NCBI GenBank assembly: GCA_946699065.1
Contig: CAMPDV010000234.1
Span: 398,431 to 462,430, forward strand
DNA: 64,000 bases
Reading direction: 5' to 3'
Source of the DNA: Loxodes magnus
Taxonomy: Eukaryota; Ciliophora; Karyorelictea; Loxodida; Loxodidae
The notes beneath the pieces are model-generated. The model searched no databases and was not told the DNA's origin. It worked only from the letters and a program-made list of their open reading frames with translations. Made by a program: the position numbers and the translations under genes. Within the stretch, counting starts at the first letter, position 1; every line of letters begins with the position of its first letter. Of the stretch, positions 10,288-24,050 are shown piece by piece.

Positions 10288-11238
10288 GCTTAAGTATTTG
10301 AATAATCAATATACTACTATATACAGTTATATTGTTATAATACTAATCTATAATACTATATATAAAATTATACAGTTATACAGTTATATTTATATACAGT
10401 TATACAGTTATAATACTGATCTATAATTTTATTATACAGTTATACAGATATACTACTAAACTCATATATAAAAATTACAATGATATTATACAATTTAAAC
10501 AGCAATGATAATATATTAAATGTATACTAAAGTTGAGTTACGACTCTAAGCAATTATGTAGCAATGTAGTTGAATGAATATATAATAATAATAAATTATA
10601 ATGATATAAGTTTCTGTTTAAATTGTTGATGTGTATGTAAGACAAGAGTATGTAATTTGGATTATGATTAAATTTGTGTAAAAGAGGGTGTAAGTATGTA
10701 CTGAATAAAGGATTGAATGTGTTTTTTTTTAATCTAAAAGAGTAATTAAGTTATTGTTTAAGTATTTTAAAAGGATGAGTTTTTATTTTAAGAATAGTGA
10801 AATGTTTATTTATTATTTTTTTATAATAAAGATTGGGAATAGTGTTTTGTGAGTAGAGAGAGTACTGAATAACTTAAAGAGTATAAAAATTAAAATAAAA
10901 AAAGCATTTGAATTTTTAAATATTTTTTTATTGAAAGAGAAAGAAAGCATATGGAAAATTATAAAAGTGATTATTTTTTAAATTATAAAAGTTTTTGTGT
11001 ATTAAAAGTTTTCTGTTATAAAAGTTTTATGGTATAAAAGTTTCTGTTATAAAATTTTTTAGTATAAAAGTTTTTATATTGTAAAAATTTCTGTGCAATA
11101 TTTAATTTATAAATTTTTTAGGAGTTTATGGGTGAATTAAATAGAAGGTGTAGTTAAATTAAATTTAAATTTAAATTTGTAATTAATTAGTGTGATAAGA
11201 TTGATATTTGAGTATAATTTTTGTGAAAATAAAAATTT
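10288..11238. repeat. A+T-rich tail with (TATACAGT)n and TTCTGTTATAAAAG repeats
   Basis: Begins with TATACAGTTA-type microsatellite (about 10320-10460) after the gene and later has short tandem copies of TTCTGTTATAAAAGTTT (about 10960-11090). No gene is seen. It is conserved with block B (38318-39310), so it belongs to the duplicated unit. Confidence 0.7.
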
Positions 11239-12060
11239 TGTTTTTTTGCTCAGCGTTTTGCACTATAAGACATTTTTTTGAATGGACTAAATTTTTGCAA
11301 AACGGGACAAAAGGTTTGAAAAGGGTATAAAAAATTTAAAAGGTGTTAAAAGATAGAAGTGATAAAATTTTTGAATTAAAGGAATTAAATTTTAAGAAAG
11401 GAATTTTAAAATTATTTTAGAAAAAAGTTTAAAAATTTTGTTTTTTTTTAATAAAAGGAATATTTTTTTACAGCATTTTGGTTATTTTTTTATTTTGAAT
11501 TTAAAAAAAGTTTGAAAATTTAAAAAGGAATTTTTTAGAGAGTTGAACATATTAGTAAAAGGAATAATTTTAATTTATAAAAAATATTTGTAAGTAAAAA
11601 TTTTAATTTTTTGAATCTGAATAAAATTATTTTTCGATATAAATAAGAACAGGGATATATTTTAAAAGTTTTAATTTTTTTTTATAAATTAATAAATGTA
11701 TAATAAAATGCCAAAAATTTAAATTTGTTTTTTTGCTCAGCGTTTTACACTACAAGACATTTTTCGGATGGACTAAAATTTTTTAAAAATTTTGAAATAA
11801 GATTGAATTTATAAAAGTGTAAAAAAATCGGTTAAGTAAAAAATTTTTGATTTTTAAAGGATAAACTTGTAAAGTTGTAGATGGACTTGAATTTGAATGT
11901 ATTTATACAAAGTAAGGACTGAGATTTAAAAATTCCAAAAATATTGTAAATGTAAACATAGATAATGTGTAAAAATTTTAATTTTGTTTTTTTGCTCAGC
12001 GTTTTACACTACAGGAAAATTCTCGGACGGAATAAAATTTTTTTGAAAAATTTCAAACTA
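11239..12060. repeat. Three dispersed copies of a GCTCAGCG motif (block A)
   Basis: Near 11239, 11727 and 11984 an approximately 60-bp element recurs: a GTTTTTTT run, GCTCAGCGTTTT, RCACTAYARG, then (in the first two copies) ACATTTTT and GGACTAAA. Between copies the sequence is ordinary A+T-rich DNA. The same three copies, with similar spacing, are kept in block B (39320, 39810, 40072). They are clearly more G+C-rich than their surroundings. Confidence 0.8.
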
Positions 12061-13230
12061 ATACTTTAATATCAATTATTTTTTTCAACATGTTATTTTC
12101 GCAGTAATTTAATAGAGAAATTTATTAAGTAAAAATATTAAATTAAAAATAAGCTTTTTCCATCTCAGAAGTTTTAAAACGCCGAAAAAAATTATTTAAT
12201 AAAAGAAAAACAAAATTTCTTAAGGCAAATTTATTAAAACTGATTAAATTTTTAAATTGTATTTGAAAAAATAAGAAAGATATGGATTAACTGTAGAAGA
12301 AAATTTAAGGCTCTAAATTTTAGTATGGAAATATGTAAAATTTCTTGATGCTATACAATATCTTTAAATTATTTTTTAACTAATATAATTAAAATAAGTT
12401 ATGTTCCGTATTATAAACGTTACCTTAAATTTTAGAATAAATAAGATATCTAATACTTTATTTATGATTGAAGAGATACTAAAAAAATATTAACAAATTT
12501 TAGCTATTAAAAGAATTAATAATTATATGACAAACAAAATTATAAATGCCAAGTAAATAATTTAAAAATTACTATATTAAAGTATTAAATTTTTATTCGT
12601 CAGCAACTATAATTTTAACAAACTAACATTTTTATAATAAAAATTGGATTTTTTTAATTATTTATAGAAAATATGGGAAATTTAAATGAGATATTCAATT
12701 AATTCTTAGAAATAAATATTAGGTTTTAAGTCTAAATCTATTTTATAACTAGTTTATATATATCAATACTATTTATGTTTTATCAATATTTTAAGTTTAA
12801 AATAAGGTATATATAACTAATTAGTTAATTATAAACCTAAATTATTGATTGTTTATAATTAAATAATTATTGAATTTAATTTGAAATAAAATAAACTTTT
12901 TAATAAAGAAAATTAATGCTTTAAATTATCTATTTATTAGCATATCAGCAAATAAAATCAGATTATTTTGCTAATTTTTTATAATAAGAGATTCTGAATT
13001 ATATTCTGATCTTTTTACATTAATTTTACTTTTAATATGATTTAAAAAAGTAAATAAGGTTAATAAAGAAGCTTATTTTTTAAAATATCCAAATAATAAG
13101 ATATAAAAGCAAGAAATTATTAAATAGTAAATTGGATAAACTAAAAAAGAAAAAGTAGAATAGATATGATTATTTAATAAAATCTCATTAGTTTATTAAC
13201 TCCTTTACATAATCTTTAAAATTCATTATT
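12061..13230. other. A+T-rich, no gene seen
   Basis: Homology with block B runs to about 12880 and then stops, which marks the right edge of the duplicated unit. No coding or RNA signal is recognised. Confidence 0.6.
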
Positions 13231-14610
13231 TATTTTAAATCAGCTTAGGGTAAGTGAATTTTAGATTTTGATAAAGTAGAACTTGTGTAGATGGGTTTAA
13301 AACCTATCACTTGACCAGCATCTAAATGTCTAATAAATGTTTAAATTGACTAAGAATTATTTTAGTTTAAAGTTTTTAATAAACAAGTTTAAATTTCCAG
13401 CGAATAAATACAAATTAAAAAGTAAGAAAAAAATGTTTCCAATATGTATGTTACTTTCAGTGAAATGTCCTAAATTTTTCCAATGGAAATTAGAAGTAGT
13501 TTATAAAAAAAATATTTTACAGCGAATTAGAAATAAAGTAATCTTATAAAATCCTTCTTCTACAGAAAAAAATAGTTAAAAATGCTATAATAATATATTT
13601 AGATTACTAACTATTCCAAATGCTACAAAAAGTTTAATAAACTACAAAGATTTTAAAATGGTATAGTAAATATTTACTTAATTATAGATATATAGCTTTA
13701 TTAAATTTTATAATTAAAATTTAAATCTTGCTAATAGATTTTATGGATATATAAATGAGATAAACATTTTTAATTAGATTAAATAGAATTAATATGTAAT
13801 TTATTAACTACTCAGTAAATTTGAACTATCTAGCAAATTAGTGATCTACATAAAATGTTTTGCTGAAAAAATAACTAAAAACTATTTTATTATTTTAAAT
13901 AATATTTGATAGTATTTACAGATAATTACCTTTTATCATCTTTTAATCCTTAGAATTTCTCTAAGAATTATTTTTATTTTAATCATTATATTTTGGATAT
14001 AGATGCTAGATTTTTCATTATTGATCACATTACAAAAAAATAGAATAAAGCAATAAAAATCCTACAAAGAAGTAATTATGAACTTATATAAGTTATATTG
14101 CATTATGAAATTGTAAACATTAATTCTAAATACCCATGAAAATGGAAATTAGCAGAACATAAAAAATTAGCAAAGAAAGTAAGGAGATAAGCTTGATTAG
14201 AAGTGAAAAAGCAAAAATCAATATAAAATTATCATAGAATCAAGGTAAAAACTACAAGGTAACTAGGTTATCATCTCAACAATCAAATAGGAAAATCATC
14301 CTGTGCTAAGTAATTTGACAAAATGAAGAAAATTCTTAGCAATCAGGATGAGGTAATTTCATTCTTTCAAATAAATTAAGAGAACTGATGATGCATCTTG
14401 AACAACTTTTCTTAGAAACGACATTTTTATGGAAGTAATTTATCCAAAATAAAATCTTAACTGAAGAATAATTTTGACGTTAATTCTAGAATAAATAAAT
14501 AGAGGAATTTCAACGACCATTGAAGAAATTAAAATTGATATTGAGACTTATCAATTAAATTATTAGATAGAAATATAAAGAACTAAGATAAAAAAAAAAG
14601 AATGTAAAAA
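13231..14610 (+). other. Coding-like islands, unidentified
   Basis: Two stretches (about 13240-13670 and 13990-14610) are less A+T-extreme and read as lysine/glutamine-rich protein on the + strand, but different frames compete. One frame from ATG 14136 contains LTEEQFWRQF, with the Trp as TGA. This is reminiscent of the EEFW core of BSD domains (TFIIH p62 family), but that alone is too weak to name it. Confidence 0.2.
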
Positions 14611-15171
14611 ATATAGAATTTATTTCCAAAATAAAAGCATAAATAGAAAAAAAAGTGCTGATACTGCAAATCTTCCTAACTTATAATAAAAACTGCTTTT
14701 GCTACAAATGACTTGACAAGAAGAATAAAGAGATTGAAGAGAATTAGTAAAACTTTTTATAACAATAGGATCTAAAAAAAGATTAGATAAAAAATAAACC
14801 ATTGTCAAATGGAGGGAAGTTATAACTAAAAAGGTATAAAAAACTTGAAATTGCTCTCCATTTATTGATATATTTAATATTACAATTTAATATTATGTCT
14901 AAGCAGTAAAAATTCATTCTAGCAAATGTTCATGAGCAACAAGGGTTGCTCTTTACGACTATGAAGCAAAGTTGGGAAGTTATTGAATATTAAATAAGCT
15001 TTAAAAATGTATATAAATAAACCTCAATTAAATTAAGAAAACATTATTTTTTTGATTAGAACTTATTTATTAAATTTCTTAAAGTTATAATAAAGGCTAT
15101 GATAGTTAATCCATAAGTAAATCAATAATAATAAAGGATATAATTGGTCCTAAGTATATGAAGAAAAAAAA

Positions 15172-15909
15172 TTATAATATAGCATAATAGATTAACGATG
15201 GGTTTCATTTATTTGGTTTGCCACCAATCAAAGAGTTTAATTTTATATAAAAATTTTCACCTTAACTTGCTTGGATCTTTATGTCATAATTTTAGATTAA
15301 TTTTCATGATTTTTTCCAATAAGTCAATTCACAATTATTTTCTATTGAATTCATTAACTGTTTATTAGAAATAGGGAGCTTATTTGTTAAGTTTAAGTAT
15401 TTTTTTCTACAAAGTAAGCCTACGTTTGATCAGTATTTTTTAAATATATATTTCCATTATTTTTCTATTGCTCTCTTTTATTTTTATTAAAATTGGTAAC
15501 AACTCCGTACTTTATTCTCTAACTCTTACAATACCAGCATATCATTATTTTCTGATGGGGAATCTCTTATGTTGGAGGTTATTGCTTTATATCCATTGGG
15601 TCGTTGAGTTATTAGGATTTTTCTGGCTTAGAGTTTCTGGAATTTTAAATTCTTTTACGATCTATTCTTTTTATAAAATTCTTCCTTAAATTTGCTACAG
15701 AGACAGATTTAGAGATAATTCCTATCGTAATATTGAGTTTTCAGATTTAAAAAATTCCATAGTGTTGATTAGATCGTATATTCACTGATAGAACTTTAAT
15801 ATTCTTTGTTAAATTGTGATTCTTCATCTAAAGAAGGTAGAGATTGTTGTAATTTCCTGTAACGAGTTATTAGGTTTTTTTGGAGAGGTCTGTTATTCTT
15901 AGGTGCCAT
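15172..15909 (-). other. Candidate ORF, 245 aa, unidentified
   Basis: On the minus strand, ATG at 15909 (MAPKNNRPLQKN...) opens a frame that stays protein-like to a TAA at 15174-15172, using several TAA/TAG codons as Q and three TGA as W. The region is visibly less A+T-rich than its flanks. However, the other two frames on this strand also read as plausible Q/K-rich sequence, so the frame is not certain. No domain is recognised. Confidence 0.3.
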
Positions 15910-18450
15910 TTGCTATAATATAACAATAACAAATTTGATTGATTTCTTGATTTCTTGTAATTATGGTAATTATTGATTTTAATATTTTATAATGAAGTTG
16001 AAGTATTAAAATATCTTATAAATTTAATAATTAGGAAACTAATTTTTACAAACTATTTAAAGGATATTTTCTTGCATTATTTCTATTATTCAAAATTAAT
16101 TCTATGGAATATAATATATCCCTCAACTAATTCTCAAATTATAGAAATAATTTTATTATATTGAAAGACATACAACTTATCTATATATGTGATATTTGGA
16201 GTTGAAATGCAATATGTGATATAGGGTTATAAATAAATGATTTATTAGTTTGTAATGATATGCTTATGATTAACAAATTAAATTTATTTTGATTGTCTTA
16301 ATTAATTTTTATATAGATTAAATCTTTTTGCTTAAATGCTTCAAAACTAATAATTAGTCGTTTATATAAATTATTGAGGATTATTATTTTATCATCGTAG
16401 CAATTAATTTTTTTGAGAAAAGCGTCATTAGAAGTACTGCTTAATTAAAAAATAATACATAATTTATAATTTTCCTATAAAACATTCTAAAGAAAAAGTT
16501 ATATACAGCAACAAAGTGAAATCTCCATATCTCCATCATAGCTTTAAATATTTTTGTTTTTTCATAAATTTTACTAAAAAGTGTTTAATTTATTCATCTT
16601 AAAGTAAAATTTACCTCAGAGTCTTCTAATAATTATTAGTAATTATTAAAATATTATACTATAAGAGTATGTAAAAAAAGTATACATTTATAACATAAAA
16701 AATTATAAAAATGATAACTAACTTTCTAAATAATTAATTAACAAAAAGTGCTAAAATTTAGCAAAGCGTTAAATCTTAGTTTGTATAATAATAACAATAT
16801 TCTAAAATATTTAAATGATAAAATAAAAAATATTTTTTGCAGTATTTCCTAAACAAAAATTTTAATTTATTTAAAATATTTAACTGATAACACAGAAATC
16901 ACTTGTCATTTTATCTGAAAAATAAATTGAATAAGCTGCTTTACTGAGATTGCCAATTTTCTATTAAAATATCTTGAATTTGTTTGTTTGATAATATAAC
17001 TTAGATATAGATTTTATATTTTTTCGGAATTATCTATTATCCTTTTTCAGTTATCTTTTTATGCAAACCTAATCATAAGTTTCAAATACATTTTAGTAAA
17101 TAAATTATTTATAAATTATGATTTAAAAGGATTAAAATCTTAAAAATTTCTTTCAAATCACTAATTTTTGTATTTTTTATTTTATTTTTTAGTATTAAGC
17201 TCTTACATTATTTTGAACATTTTATTGAAACTTCGTTAATTTACTATCTTTCTAATAACATTGAAGAAATTTCAATTCATCTATTACAGCGTTTATAAAA
17301 TCCTTTTTAATCTAATTTATTTTATACATTTGCTATTATTTAAATTATCATCATTTTTAAAATTATTTATTTTAATCACTTTATAATATAATTTTTTAAT
17401 AGTATTTAAAATTATCATTTTAACACATTATTTTAAAAAATGCTTATCTGAGATAGATTTAATTATGTTTTATCTACATATTTCTTCTTTTCTTTTGTTT
17501 ATTTTTTTAATATTTTCTAAAAAATTACATAAAATGTTTCTGCTAAATGAAACCTCAAAAAAGTTTTACTTTATATCTTGAATAAAACTTTTATTAATCT
17601 TAAATTATTTCTTAATAAATTTAATATAAGTCTGATTAATTTTAAATTTTAAAATTACTAAAGAAATTTTAATTCAAAGTACTTTTAAGTTTATTTATTT
17701 TTCATAAAAGAGCATTATTTATTTGAATGGATTAAATTAAATTAAAATAAAGCAAAAAATCTGTGAAAGAAGTAATTCAAATACTTAAAGTTTTTGGTGC
17801 TGAAATATCTATTTGATACTATTTATTCTGATATCTAAACTTTCTAATAAATATGGTCTAGAAAATTTTGGCAATAATAAAAGAAAGATATTAATAGCTT
17901 AATTTTATAGATTAATAATAGAAAAAATAAAATAATTCTATGGAATAAAAAAAATAGTAAATATAGGTAAATTTATGAATTATTTTATTATATCAGAAGT
18001 AAATAAATAAAGTTTATATTTTTATTTAAATTTAAAACTAAAATAATTAATTATTTGTAGAACTTTGAATGAAAATAAAAAAAGTTTAAAATTAATAATA
18101 TTAATTTAAACGTTTGCTTTTATTTTAAAATTTAATGCAATATCAAATTTTATAAATTTTGCTTAATTAAAAAATATTTTAAACACTATTTATTTAAATT
18201 TCTAAAGTTAAGAGTCAATAAAGCATAAAAATTATTAAAAAAGATATGTTTTAATTACTATTTATTTTTTATATTTTTAACTTTTTTATTATTAATTTTA
18301 TCATTCATAAAAAATGCTAGAATGCTTCAAAAAATTTTTAAACTACATCCTCAAAAAATGTGAATAGACAGTAGCATCTTTTCTTTCTTTCTTTCTTTCT
18401 CATCTTTTTATCCTAATCTATCTCAATATTCATTATATCGTAAATTTACT
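15910..18450. repeat. A+T-rich desert with a (CTTT)n microsatellite
   Basis: Long A/T runs and no gene signal in either strand. A (CTTT)5-6 tract sits at about 18378-18401. Confidence 0.6.
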
Positions 18451-19080
18451 AGCTATGAAAAAAAATAGAAAATTAGAAAACGTCTAGCAATAATCCCTTA
18501 CATAAACTCCTCTAAAGTAAGCAAAAAAGTACCGATATGGCACAAAGTTGTGACTGGAAAAGCTTTATAAAATTAAATTAATGGTAGAAGAGATATGCAT
18601 TAGAAAATTTACTACAAATTATTTCATAATTTACCGATAATAGAGTAAATCCTTGGAATTTACCAGTAATTAACGTCCAAAATATCTTTGGATCAATAAA
18701 AACTGAAGTTGATTTAGAATTACAGTTGAAACATTTTTATTATGGTTATGAAATAATTGGTTTAACAAAGTGAAAAAGAGCTGTTAGTTGAGACTAAAAA
18801 TAAAAATAAGAAGAAATTTCTCTTTTGTAATTCGGAAAGGCGTCTGGTGAGATATTACAACAAATTTATAGAATATAGGAAATTTTAAGACAATGTAAAT
18901 CGGAAAGAGCTGATAAGATTCTAGCCGAGGATATCCAAATAATGGTTTACAGATATTAAAATCTTTAGAAAATACAAGACTCAATGTAATGGCCAACATT
19001 TATATATAGGACTAGAGAAATCTCCGGTAAATTCATGGTTGAGGAGAGCATTCAGATATTTAAGAAGCTTACTTAATTAT
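18451..19080 (+). other. Coding-like island, unidentified
   Basis: This island has higher G+C than its flanks. From ATG 18537 one frame reads MAQSCDWKSF..., with later acidic, leucine-rich stretches such as LLQFGKASGEILQQIYRI, using TAA, TAG as Q and TGA as W. The start could lie further upstream because the frame stays open. No family is recognised. The reading ends where A/T runs resume, near 19080. Confidence 0.35.
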
Positions 19081-20100
19081 TTAAAATTAAACATTCATTA
19101 CTTATGATAAATTATTTTTGCAGAAATTAATTAGTATAAAATCCTAGATAACTCCTTAAAAGTAATTTCTAAAAAAAGCGAGAAGTTAGCAATACTCTAA
19201 TAAAAAATTAATAATTGCTGTTTTCAAAAACATTTTATTTATGTTTTAAAAAGATTTGAATAAATAAAAAATAATTCCTGAATCTTCTAATAAAAGATTA
19301 GATTTGATTTCTCTTATAAAGAATTAAGATTGTTAAATATTAGTTCTAAATTATCAAACATTTATCAGTTCTATCATAATAAATTAAATTAAATTAAATT
19401 AAATTATTTCTATCTGATAACTTTTTATTTTTTAATAAATATTATAAGTAAAATACATATTTTTTTTAATTTTATCATTTTTTAAAGTTCTATATTAGTA
19501 AATGTAAATGAACGCAATTACCTATAAGATCTTTTTGTATGAGATATATTTTAATTTAACAAAAAAAGTTTTTTGTATCTATTTTAAAATATCGAAAAAT
19601 CTAAAATTTATCATTTGAAAATATAAACTTTTTCTATTATTTAATTTAGAAAATTATAATCGAAAAAATTTTATTATTAAAATGCTTCTTTATTTAAGCC
19701 ATATAAATATAAATTTATAATTTTAAATATTTTTAATTAATTTTTACTTTATTATTTAATCCATCTGAAAAAAGTTTGATAGTATAAATAAAAAGTAAAA
19801 ATACTAAATTAAATAAAAAAATTATTCTAAAAATTTGATTTATATATAGAAGAATTATTTCTAATAGAATCTATCTATAGTAAAATTATTTTAGTTGTTA
19901 ATTTCTATATATTTTAATATTTTGTATTAAGTATTTAAATTATTTAATTTTAGCAATTTAGTTTTTATTATTTAGGTGTTTTCTACTACATTTTTATGTT
20001 AATGTTCTAAAATTTATTTAGATTTCAACAGTTTAAATGAGTAGAGGTAAAAATGTATATCTAAGTGTTTTTTAAATCGATAGGTTAAATGATATTTTTA
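19081..20100. other. A+T-rich, no gene seen
   Basis: Dense A/T runs, including a short (AAATT)n tract near 19380-19405. Nothing else is recognised. Confidence 0.6.
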
Positions 20101-20109
20101 ATTTTTTAA

Positions 20110-20850
20110 GCGTTTCAGTTTAAATTTAGAAGTGAATTAAACCGAATTAGTTGGTGAAGAAAACAGAGTGTACAATAAGAATAATAGTATGATATAGTAA
20201 TAGATTATTTAAATTAGTTGGAAAAACTGATTAATTTAGTATATAAAAAGGTTTCTAAGAATAATTACATGTTTATGCAATTAATTTGTAAGATTGCTAC
20301 TAAGGTTAAAAAAATATATTGGCTAAATTAGAAGCATAAAATGAGTTTATAAGAGCAAAATAATTATTTTGAAATATTTAACTTTTATTTGATAAAATGA
20401 GTATTTTAAAATACTTTAATTAGAGTTAAACTATATTAAATAGTAATTTACAAGATATGTTTTAATTAGGTAATTAACAATTTACACTTTAAAGATTTGA
20501 TGGCTAATGAATATAAACTTTAGTATTTAAGTCTATAATTAAATACTCGTATTTCTGGCATTGCTTAGACAAGAGATGAATGATAATTAGTTTAATTTAG
20601 TTTAGAATCCAATACTTAAATAGCAATAAATAGGAATTTTGGATTGAAAGTAGAAAAAGGAACTGGTAAAGTTCTTACGAAATGAAATAATTAGGTTTAT
20701 GTTCTCCACTAAGAAACATTTTTTAAGATAAATCTGGAAGAAAAAGTAGGTGAAATGATGAATTAGTATTTGTTGGGTTAGTTGAATTAAAATAGATACT
20801 TCTTACATTTAAAGAGATAAATTCTCTTGTTAATGTAATGATGATTAGAA
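20110..20850 (+). other. Coding-like island, possibly coiled-coil, unidentified
   Basis: From about 20460 a frame reads protein-like (for example TRISGIAQTRDEW and NFGLKVEKGTGKVLTKWN) with TAR=Q and TGA=W. The upstream part (20110-20460) reads best in another frame, implying an indel or an intron. It could be a decayed gene. No domain is recognised. Confidence 0.3.
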
Positions 20851-21049
20851 TAAATTAGATTATATAAACTTCCTTATATAAATTATCTAAATAATTATAT
20901 AACTTATACCTCTTCAAAAATATCTGAAACACTCTAATTTTATAATTTTCCAAATATTGATCCATAGTAGAGCTTTTTATTAGTTTCAGAATTCAGGTTA
21001 TCAACTTATAAATTAATTTAGGGCAAATCAGCTTTATCATTAAGGGTTA

Positions 21050-22230
21050 AACATACACTTACTAAAATTTTCCTTATTTTGCTACTTATAAAATGTTAAA
21101 TTTAAGGGAAAATAAAGTTAAATTGCATTTCCTGCATATCTCTTTATAGTGTTAAATGATATTTATCTAAGTTCTTCATACTATGACTTTAGAAATTCAA
21201 TTAAAGTTAGTATTAATCTTAATACACTCACTGTATATAAGTATTTTAAATTCCATCATTCATATTATCACATTACTATATAAATCCCATTTTGAGTATC
21301 TGGGTTTTAAAACTTCAAAACTACTAACTTGAAGGTTTTTGTGAAATGAGAATTTAATTGCGTCAAGAAATCTTATGCTACTTAAATGTTCGCTAGCTTT
21401 ATGCCATAAATATTATTCTTCTTTATAAATCAAAAAAATAAGCAGTATCTTCAAGAACTTTATCTTTACTTTCATATTGTCTTAGATCAATAATAGTTTC
21501 ATAATGCAACTCTGAATATTAGTTCGTTTTAGAATTTTACCTACTTTCTAATTATCTATAAGGATTTTTATATGATATACAATAATTCCTTTTCCTTCTT
21601 CATTTCTATGTATAGAAAACCAGTTATTAGAAAATACTACATTAGCATAGCAACTATTTCTAACTTGTGAACAGTTACACAAAATTAAGTTATTTTCTAA
21701 CGTATTGTATTAAATTCTTCAAAGAATGTTTCTTTATTAACTTCTATTTTTTACTCAAATTCATTATCAGCACTACTTGCAGCCATTCATCAAAACTAAG
21801 CATCAAGATTTTCTTAGCTAAATAACTAAGAGTTATTTACTAGTTTTGAAAACATTCTATTTTTAGTCTCAATTTTAAAGTTTGACTTAATACAGCTGTG
21901 CTAATAATAGAATTGCAGTTAATATTTGATATTTAATTAAGCAATCTCTACTATCAACCTTCTTACTAATAAACCTGCTATTTAATTTATTCCTAGTTTA
22001 TTGCTTAAGAAAATACTAAAAAGTCTCTATCATATTATTGCTTATTTACTTCTATAGCTTTACTAAATAAGTAGATATTATATTCTTCTACCCATTACTT
22101 TTATCTTCAAACATTTAGTATATCCTCTAACAATACCAACTACAAACTTATCTTTACAAATATAATCAACATTTAGATTACCTTTATTCCAACTTTACTA
22201 AATTATTATCATCAAATTATTACACATCAC
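21050..22230 (-). other. Coding-like island with frame changes, unidentified
   Basis: Minus-strand pieces in different frames read convincingly as protein: CKDKFVVGIVRGYTKCLKIK near 22130, MAASSADNEFEQKIEVNKE near 21786, FSIHRNEEGKGIIVYHIKIL near 21600, and ETIIDLRQYESKDKVLEDTA near 21480. They lie in the right order for one protein broken by several indels, so a pseudogene is the simplest view. Short introns or sequencing indels remain possible. No family is identified. Confidence 0.35.
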
Positions 22231-22829
22231 TACATTATTACACCACTACATTATCATATTACTATACATCAAATCCCTAAATTTACCATACTATCAAACC
22301 TAATTATTACATAACCCTAACTAACTACTATTCTTTATTTCTCTAAAATACACAAAATATACAAAATATACAAAATAGAGAACTTTAACTACTCCTACAA
22401 TAAGTATTCCTTTCTAAATTACTCTGTTAGTTTGCATATGTAAAGGCTGCTAAATTTTTTATGTTTTAGTACTAATTATCATGCTACAATGCTATATTAG
22501 AAGTATTTAGAAAAATTATAGTATCTTATTAATTAGGTGATACTACTAGGTATTACTGGCATTTTGATGCTTACTTATTGCAAATAAAATAGTAGACTTC
22601 AAATCTTTAAGTCCTAAATAGTTAATGAGATAGACTGAGAAAGATTATACTTCTCAAATTAGATGAAAAAGTAAATGTTTATAGATCTTTAATTTAAGGT
22701 ATCGTGAGGAAATGATTGTGCTTTTTAGTAATTTCCCTATACTTAGAACTTATTAAAATAACTACTTTCCTCTACTATCTTTCTAATATCCTGGAGAAAA
22801 TTGTATAAATCAATTACTTTATTTACACT

Positions 22830-24050
22830 AATCAAGAGTTCTAATAAGAAGTTCATATTTAACAACAGTTATAATTCAGACAACCATCACCATTCTCACT
22901 AAATTTCAAGGAGAATTTCACGTATTTTAAGTTTTAAATTTTCTGAGTGATGAAGAAGAGGAAAGAATTATAGAGATAGTAGAAAGTATCTTTTATAAGT
23001 TATAGATTTGAAATAAATAGTACTTTAATATTGTAATTACAGTATATCTAGAATAAATCTAGTCTTATAACTAATCCTAGTATTTTATTTAAAATATATC
23101 AATTAGTATTATATCAAAATGCTAAACTAAGATACTATATAACTATCATTTTAAATCATATACAAACCTTAAATATTTCCACATATACTTATAATACCAT
23201 AATATAATACCCACAGTGCCAGTTACTAGAGGTAAATAGCCAATATTTACTCACTATTTAATAACCATAGTAAGATAATCCAAATTATAAAATTTAATTA
23301 TAGTAATCCTTATATTTAAACTGTCACTTCCCCTCTATTATAATAAGTAACCAAATTTTAAAAAAATAACTACTGTGAGAAGTTTCAAAAGATATCTAAT
23401 TAGCAATTCAATGTTAAGTTCATAATCCCTAGATTATTTGTAAAAATGAATGGGCTATTTATAAGATGTACTTTATAGGTTTCAACAAGGCTATCTAATA
23501 AAGTTAAAGATTAATGAGGATTAGCCTTACTTTAAATGTATTCATGATGAAATTAAATTATCTTGAAACTCTTCTATGGTCAAAAAGTCTCTACTAAGAT
23601 TTCTTATAATGAGCTAAAATATGGATTTTATGAATGCTAAATTAGCAGGGAGTTGAAAATGAATATTGCTACTGTGTGACAGCTATTACTAAATTTGGTA
23701 AGTGTGTTGTGAGGAGCTATGATTATAAGTTATTGCTAGAAGCCATGAAAAAAGCTACTAATTAATACGATATGAACTTATACTGTAGTAACGAGCTAAA
23801 TGATTTATCCTTAGAAACTTATAACGTTAGTGATAATAAAAATACAAAGATATTTTTGAGCTGCAAGTAATAGAATCTTTATCTCTTACTTTAATAATTT
23901 TTTTATGATCCTCAGTTTCAGACAACATAATATTTAAAGAGCGTTTGATAGTTTCTGAACTTTTATTGTCAGAAGAGTTCCTGAAGCAGAAGAATGTAAA
24001 TATTGAAAGAATCATAAAAAGAGTTCTTATCAATAGGAGTTTCTCAAAGT
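22830..24050 (+). other. Coding-like island, unidentified
   Basis: Two protein-like stretches: 22830-23030 (NFLSDEEEERIIEIVESIF) and 23440-23880 (CYCVTAITKFGKCVVRSYDY followed by KLLLEAMKKATNQYDMNLYC), the latter with an ATG at 23634. Both use TAR as Q. They may be exons of one gene or remnants. No domain is recognised, and the antisense ORF here is considered a shadow. Confidence 0.3.

Noticed and set aside
14136..14600. TFIIH p62 (BSD domain) gene
   Set aside because: Only a short EEQFW-like match; all three frames look equally protein-like here, so the name is not supportable.
22310..22330. Telomere repeat (CCCTAACTAACT)
   Set aside because: A single irregular occurrence within A+T-rich sequence, not a tandem array.
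20110..24050. Euplotes-like programmed +1 frameshifting at AAA-TAA to explain frame changes
   Set aside because: TAA is read as Gln in the intact genes here, and the frame changes do not sit at a common slippery sequence.
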